Positions 6,018 to 7,808 of a stretch of 7,808 nt of DNA are shown piece by piece. The position numbers were made by a program, and so were the translations under genes. Below the pieces are notes generated by a model that worked only from the letters and a program-made list of their open reading frames with translations, ran no database searches and had not been told where the DNA came from. The stretch is from an uncultured Achromobacter sp. (GTDB lineage Bacteria > Pseudomonadota > Gammaproteobacteria > Burkholderiales > Burkholderiaceae_B), in NCBI GenBank assembly GCA_913775005.1, contig CAJYKY010000485.1:1-7808 (forward strand), in the 5' to 3' direction. Within the stretch, counting starts at the first letter, position 1. Each line of letters begins with the position of its first letter.

Positions 6018-6590
6018 CTATCGCCCCAGCGTTTCCCGCGCAATGGCCAGCAGCGCGGCGGCGGCGGCCTCTGGCGCTTCGTCGTTACCGACATGCCGGA
6101 TGACACAGGCCGATGGCACCGCAAACGCCTGCGTTGCGCGCGCCAGCCGCTGCGCGATCTGATCGGCGGTCTCACGCCCACGGCCGGCCAGCCGCTGCGC
6201 CAGTCTGGCCGGATCCACCGTGATCTCCACGGCCGTCAGCCCCGGATACCGCGCATGCGCCTGCGCCAGATGCGCGCGCGAACCGTTCACGATGACCGCC
6301 GCGCCCTGGCCGAGCCAGGCGTCGATCTCAACGCCGATGCCATACCGCAGCGCGTGGCTGTCCCAGCACAAGGCGAAACATCCCAACGCCGCGCGGCGCG
6401 CGAATTCGTCGGCCGACAGACTGAGCGCGTCTTCGGTCCCAGCGCTGTCGCGGGTGATGTAGCGGTGCGCCACCAGCACCGGCTCGCTGTCTTGCAGTTG
6501 CCCGCGCAACAAGCGCAGCAGCGTGTCCTTGCCGCTGCCGGACGCGCCCATCAGATAGATCAGCCGCGAGCCGCTGGCCCCGGCCGTCAT
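6018..6590 (-). CDS. phnN: Ribose 1,5-bisphosphate phosphokinase PhnN
   Basis: This 190-residue cytoplasmic kinase converts ribose 1,5-bisphosphate to PRPP with ATP, the last step of the C-P lyase phosphonate pathway. Visible features are Walker A GASGSGKDT (residues 15-23), AHRYITRD (41-48), an acidic stretch TEDALSLSADEF (52-63) equivalent to the family's E-x-H/A-LS-x-x-EF region, and VIVNGSRAHLAQA (98-110), which matches the guanylate-kinase-like fold. Length is near the usual 185 or so. Its ATG (6588-6590) overlaps the stop of the DUF1045 gene as ATGA, implying coupled translation. It ends the leftward phn transcript here, followed by a gap with tandem repeats and then the convergent LysR gene. 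Confidence 0.9.
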   Translation of the reverse strand: MTAGASGSRLIYLMGASGSGKDTLLRLLRGQLQDSEPVLVAHRYITRDSAGTEDALSLSADEFARRAALGCFALCWDSHALRYGIGVEIDAWLGQGAAVIVNGSRAHLAQAHARYPGLTAVEITVDPARLAQRLAGRGRETADQIAQRLARATQAFAVPSACVIRHVGNDEAPEAAAAALLAIARETLGR

Positions 6591-7330
6591 GGCGCGGCCG
6601 ATCCCAGCAGATAAGGCGCGCCGATGGCGTCGATGTGCGTGCCATCGAACTGGTAATGGCGCGCGGCAACGAAGTCGGCGCCCGGCGTGGGCTGCACATA
6701 GACGCTGACGCCATTCACGGGCATGCGTTGCCCCCGCAAGGGTTCCGCGAACAGGGCGATGTTTTGCTGGGCCTGCAACAAGGCGTCGCCCGACAACTTG
6801 CCGGTCAACGTGATGTGAAAGGTGTAGGTATCGAACACATACGGATAGCCCCAGCGCGCCAGCATCGCCTGCTGTTCGGGCGACAGTGATTGCGCTTGGC
6901 GGCGCGCGGTTTCGTCCGGCGTAGGCGGTGCGCGCAACGCGTCCAGGGTGCGCACCGCGCTATCGGCCAGCGCCTGGATGTCGGCCTTGCCCTGCGCGTC
7001 CGCGTCGGTAATACGCCAGGCCAGAAATCCGCGCAGCGTTTCGCATTCCAGCGCCACGTCAAACGGCTGGCTGGCCTGGGCCAGCGCGCGGGCGGCGGCG
7101 TCCACCGCTTGTGGCGTGGCGCCTGCACTCAGCCGAAAGGGCGGCTTCAAGGTGGCGTGCAGGCCATAGTGGCGCGGCGCCTGCGTCCATTCGGGCGGTG
7201 CGGCAGGTTGCCCGGCGGGCGGCGGCAACGCGGTGCCGGTATCCGCGCAGCGGCCCAGCCAGCGGCTGCCGTATTCGCGCCACGGGCCGGTAGGCGCCAG
7301 GTAGAGGGCGTAGCGATGGGCAAGCGGCAT
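6587..7330 (-). CDS. DUF1045 phosphonate-metabolism protein, 2H-phosphoesterase-like
   Basis: This 247-residue protein is of the DUF1045 / putative phosphonate metabolism protein family, which is found almost only in phn clusters. It has two His-x-Thr motifs of the 2H phosphoesterase fold, HAT at 58-60 (in YGLHATLKPPF) and HIT at 172-174 (in YTFHITLTGKL). These enzymes open cyclic phosphates. The N-terminus RYALYLAPTGPWREYGSRWLG matches the family start. It sits between phnM (2-base gap) and phnN (4-base overlap). In the E. coli pathway the step between those two enzymes is PhnP, which opens 5-phospho-ribosyl 1,2-cyclic phosphate to ribose 1,5-bisphosphate, so this protein plausibly replaces PhnP. 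The fold motifs are seen; the replacement is inference. An insertion rich in Pro and Ala (residues 36-50) precedes the first motif. Confidence 0.85.
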   Translation of the reverse strand: MPLAHRYALYLAPTGPWREYGSRWLGRCADTGTALPPPAGQPAAPPEWTQAPRHYGLHATLKPPFRLSAGATPQAVDAAARALAQASQPFDVALECETLRGFLAWRITDADAQGKADIQALADSAVRTLDALRAPPTPDETARRQAQSLSPEQQAMLARWGYPYVFDTYTFHITLTGKLSGDALLQAQQNIALFAEPLRGQRMPVNGVSVYVQPTPGADFVAARHYQFDGTHIDAIGAPYLLGSAAP

Positions 7331-7332
7331 GG

Positions 7333-7808
7333 TCAGGCTGCCATGCGCTGGCTGTGATCGTCGCCGAACGCGCGCGTGGCGTAACGCAGTTCGCCGCCTA
7401 CGATGGCGGCCACCACGCGCGGCAGGCCCGCAACGTGGTCATCGACGACGATGGCGTCTGCGATCAAACCCGGCATCAGCGCGCCCCGGTCTTTCAAACC
7501 GGCGGCACGAGCCGGGTTCATCGATACCAGGTTCCACGCTTGCGCCAGCGGCATCACGCCGTCCTGCACCAAGCGCATGACGGCGGCAAGCGGTGCCGGG
7601 TAGTAGTAGTCAGACGTCAACACATCGCACAGCCCATCGCGCACCATCTCGGTGGCGCTGGGCGCGCCCGTGTGGCTGCCGCCGCGCACGACGTTAGGCG
7701 CGCCGAACACCACGGCATTGCCCAGGTCGCGCGCCACGCACGCGGCCTCGCGCGTCAGCGGAAACTCCGCCACGCCGCAGCCCAGCTGATGGTAGTAACG
7801 GCGGGTGG
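7333..7808 (-). CDS. phnM: PhnM, ribosyl methylphosphonate 5-triphosphate diphosphatase, C-terminal part
   Basis: This amidohydrolase-fold enzyme removes diphosphate from alpha-D-ribose 1-methylphosphonate 5-triphosphate in the C-P lyase pathway. About 157 C-terminal residues are present. The frame is open through the right edge (upstream residues read RRYYHQLGCG), so the GTG at 7771-7773 is internal. Family marks are AEFPLTREAA, then GAPNVVRGGSHTG, the metal-site region LTSDYYYPAPL with its conserved Asp, and the terminal NPARAAGLKDRGALMPGLIADAIVVD, which is the amidohydrolase composite-domain signature. TGA stop at 7333-7335, two bases before the ATG of the DUF1045 gene. The earlier C-P lyase genes phnG-L are expected further right. 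Confidence 0.92.
   Translation of the reverse strand, partial: TRRYYHQLGCGVAEFPLTREAACVARDLGNAVVFGAPNVVRGGSHTGAPSATEMVRDGLCDVLTSDYYYPAPLAAVMRLVQDGVMPLAQAWNLVSMNPARAAGLKDRGALMPGLIADAIVVDDHVAGLPRVVAAIVGGELRYATRAFGDDHSQRMAA

Noticed and set aside
5859..6614. A 251-codon plus-strand open frame across the repeat gap and phnN
   Set aside because: It is antisense to phnN and overlaps the end of the LysR gene; its composition is of shadow type.

Overview
The window is GC-rich, protein-dense DNA with no RNA genes, insertion sequences or CRISPR arrays that I can see. A Bug-family binding protein without membrane partners, high-GC codon use and the phn gene content point to a betaproteobacterium of the Burkholderiales, most like Achromobacter or Bordetella (Alcaligenaceae). 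That placement is from general resemblance, not a search.

Layout. Positions 1-374 (+) hold the 3' end of phnE, a phosphonate ABC-transporter permease. Positions 409-1268 (-) hold a two-gene unit: a small antitoxin-like protein, then a zeta-toxin-like P-loop kinase, joined by a 4-base ATGA overlap. Positions 1347-4826 (-) hold a three-gene unit: a gamma-glutamyltransferase-family Ntn hydrolase, a secreted Bug/TctC-type solute-binding protein and a GAF-domain protein, the last two again overlapping by ATGA. A LysR-type regulator (4939-5901, +) diverges from the hydrolase, and the 112-base gap between them carries an 11-bp perfect inverted repeat and a good -10 box. Positions 5929-5967 carry three tandem copies of a 13-bp GC-rich unit. 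Positions 6018-7808 (-) hold phnM (cut by the window edge), a DUF1045 2H-phosphoesterase-like gene and phnN, tightly packed.

Working together. phnE serves phosphonate uptake. phnM, the DUF1045 gene and phnN cover the late C-P lyase steps: removal of diphosphate, probable opening of the cyclic phosphate, and phosphorylation of ribose 1,5-bisphosphate to PRPP. The two phn parts are transcribed toward each other, and about 5.6 kb of apparently unrelated genes lies between them. Within that stretch the LysR / hydrolase / Bug / GAF genes look like a small regulated module that captures and hydrolyses an amide-type compound; the substrate is not evident. The toxin-antitoxin-like pair is a separate cassette with visibly lower GC than its surroundings.

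No gene-free stretch exceeds 300 bases; the largest gaps are 4827-4938 (regulatory) and 5902-6017 (repeats).
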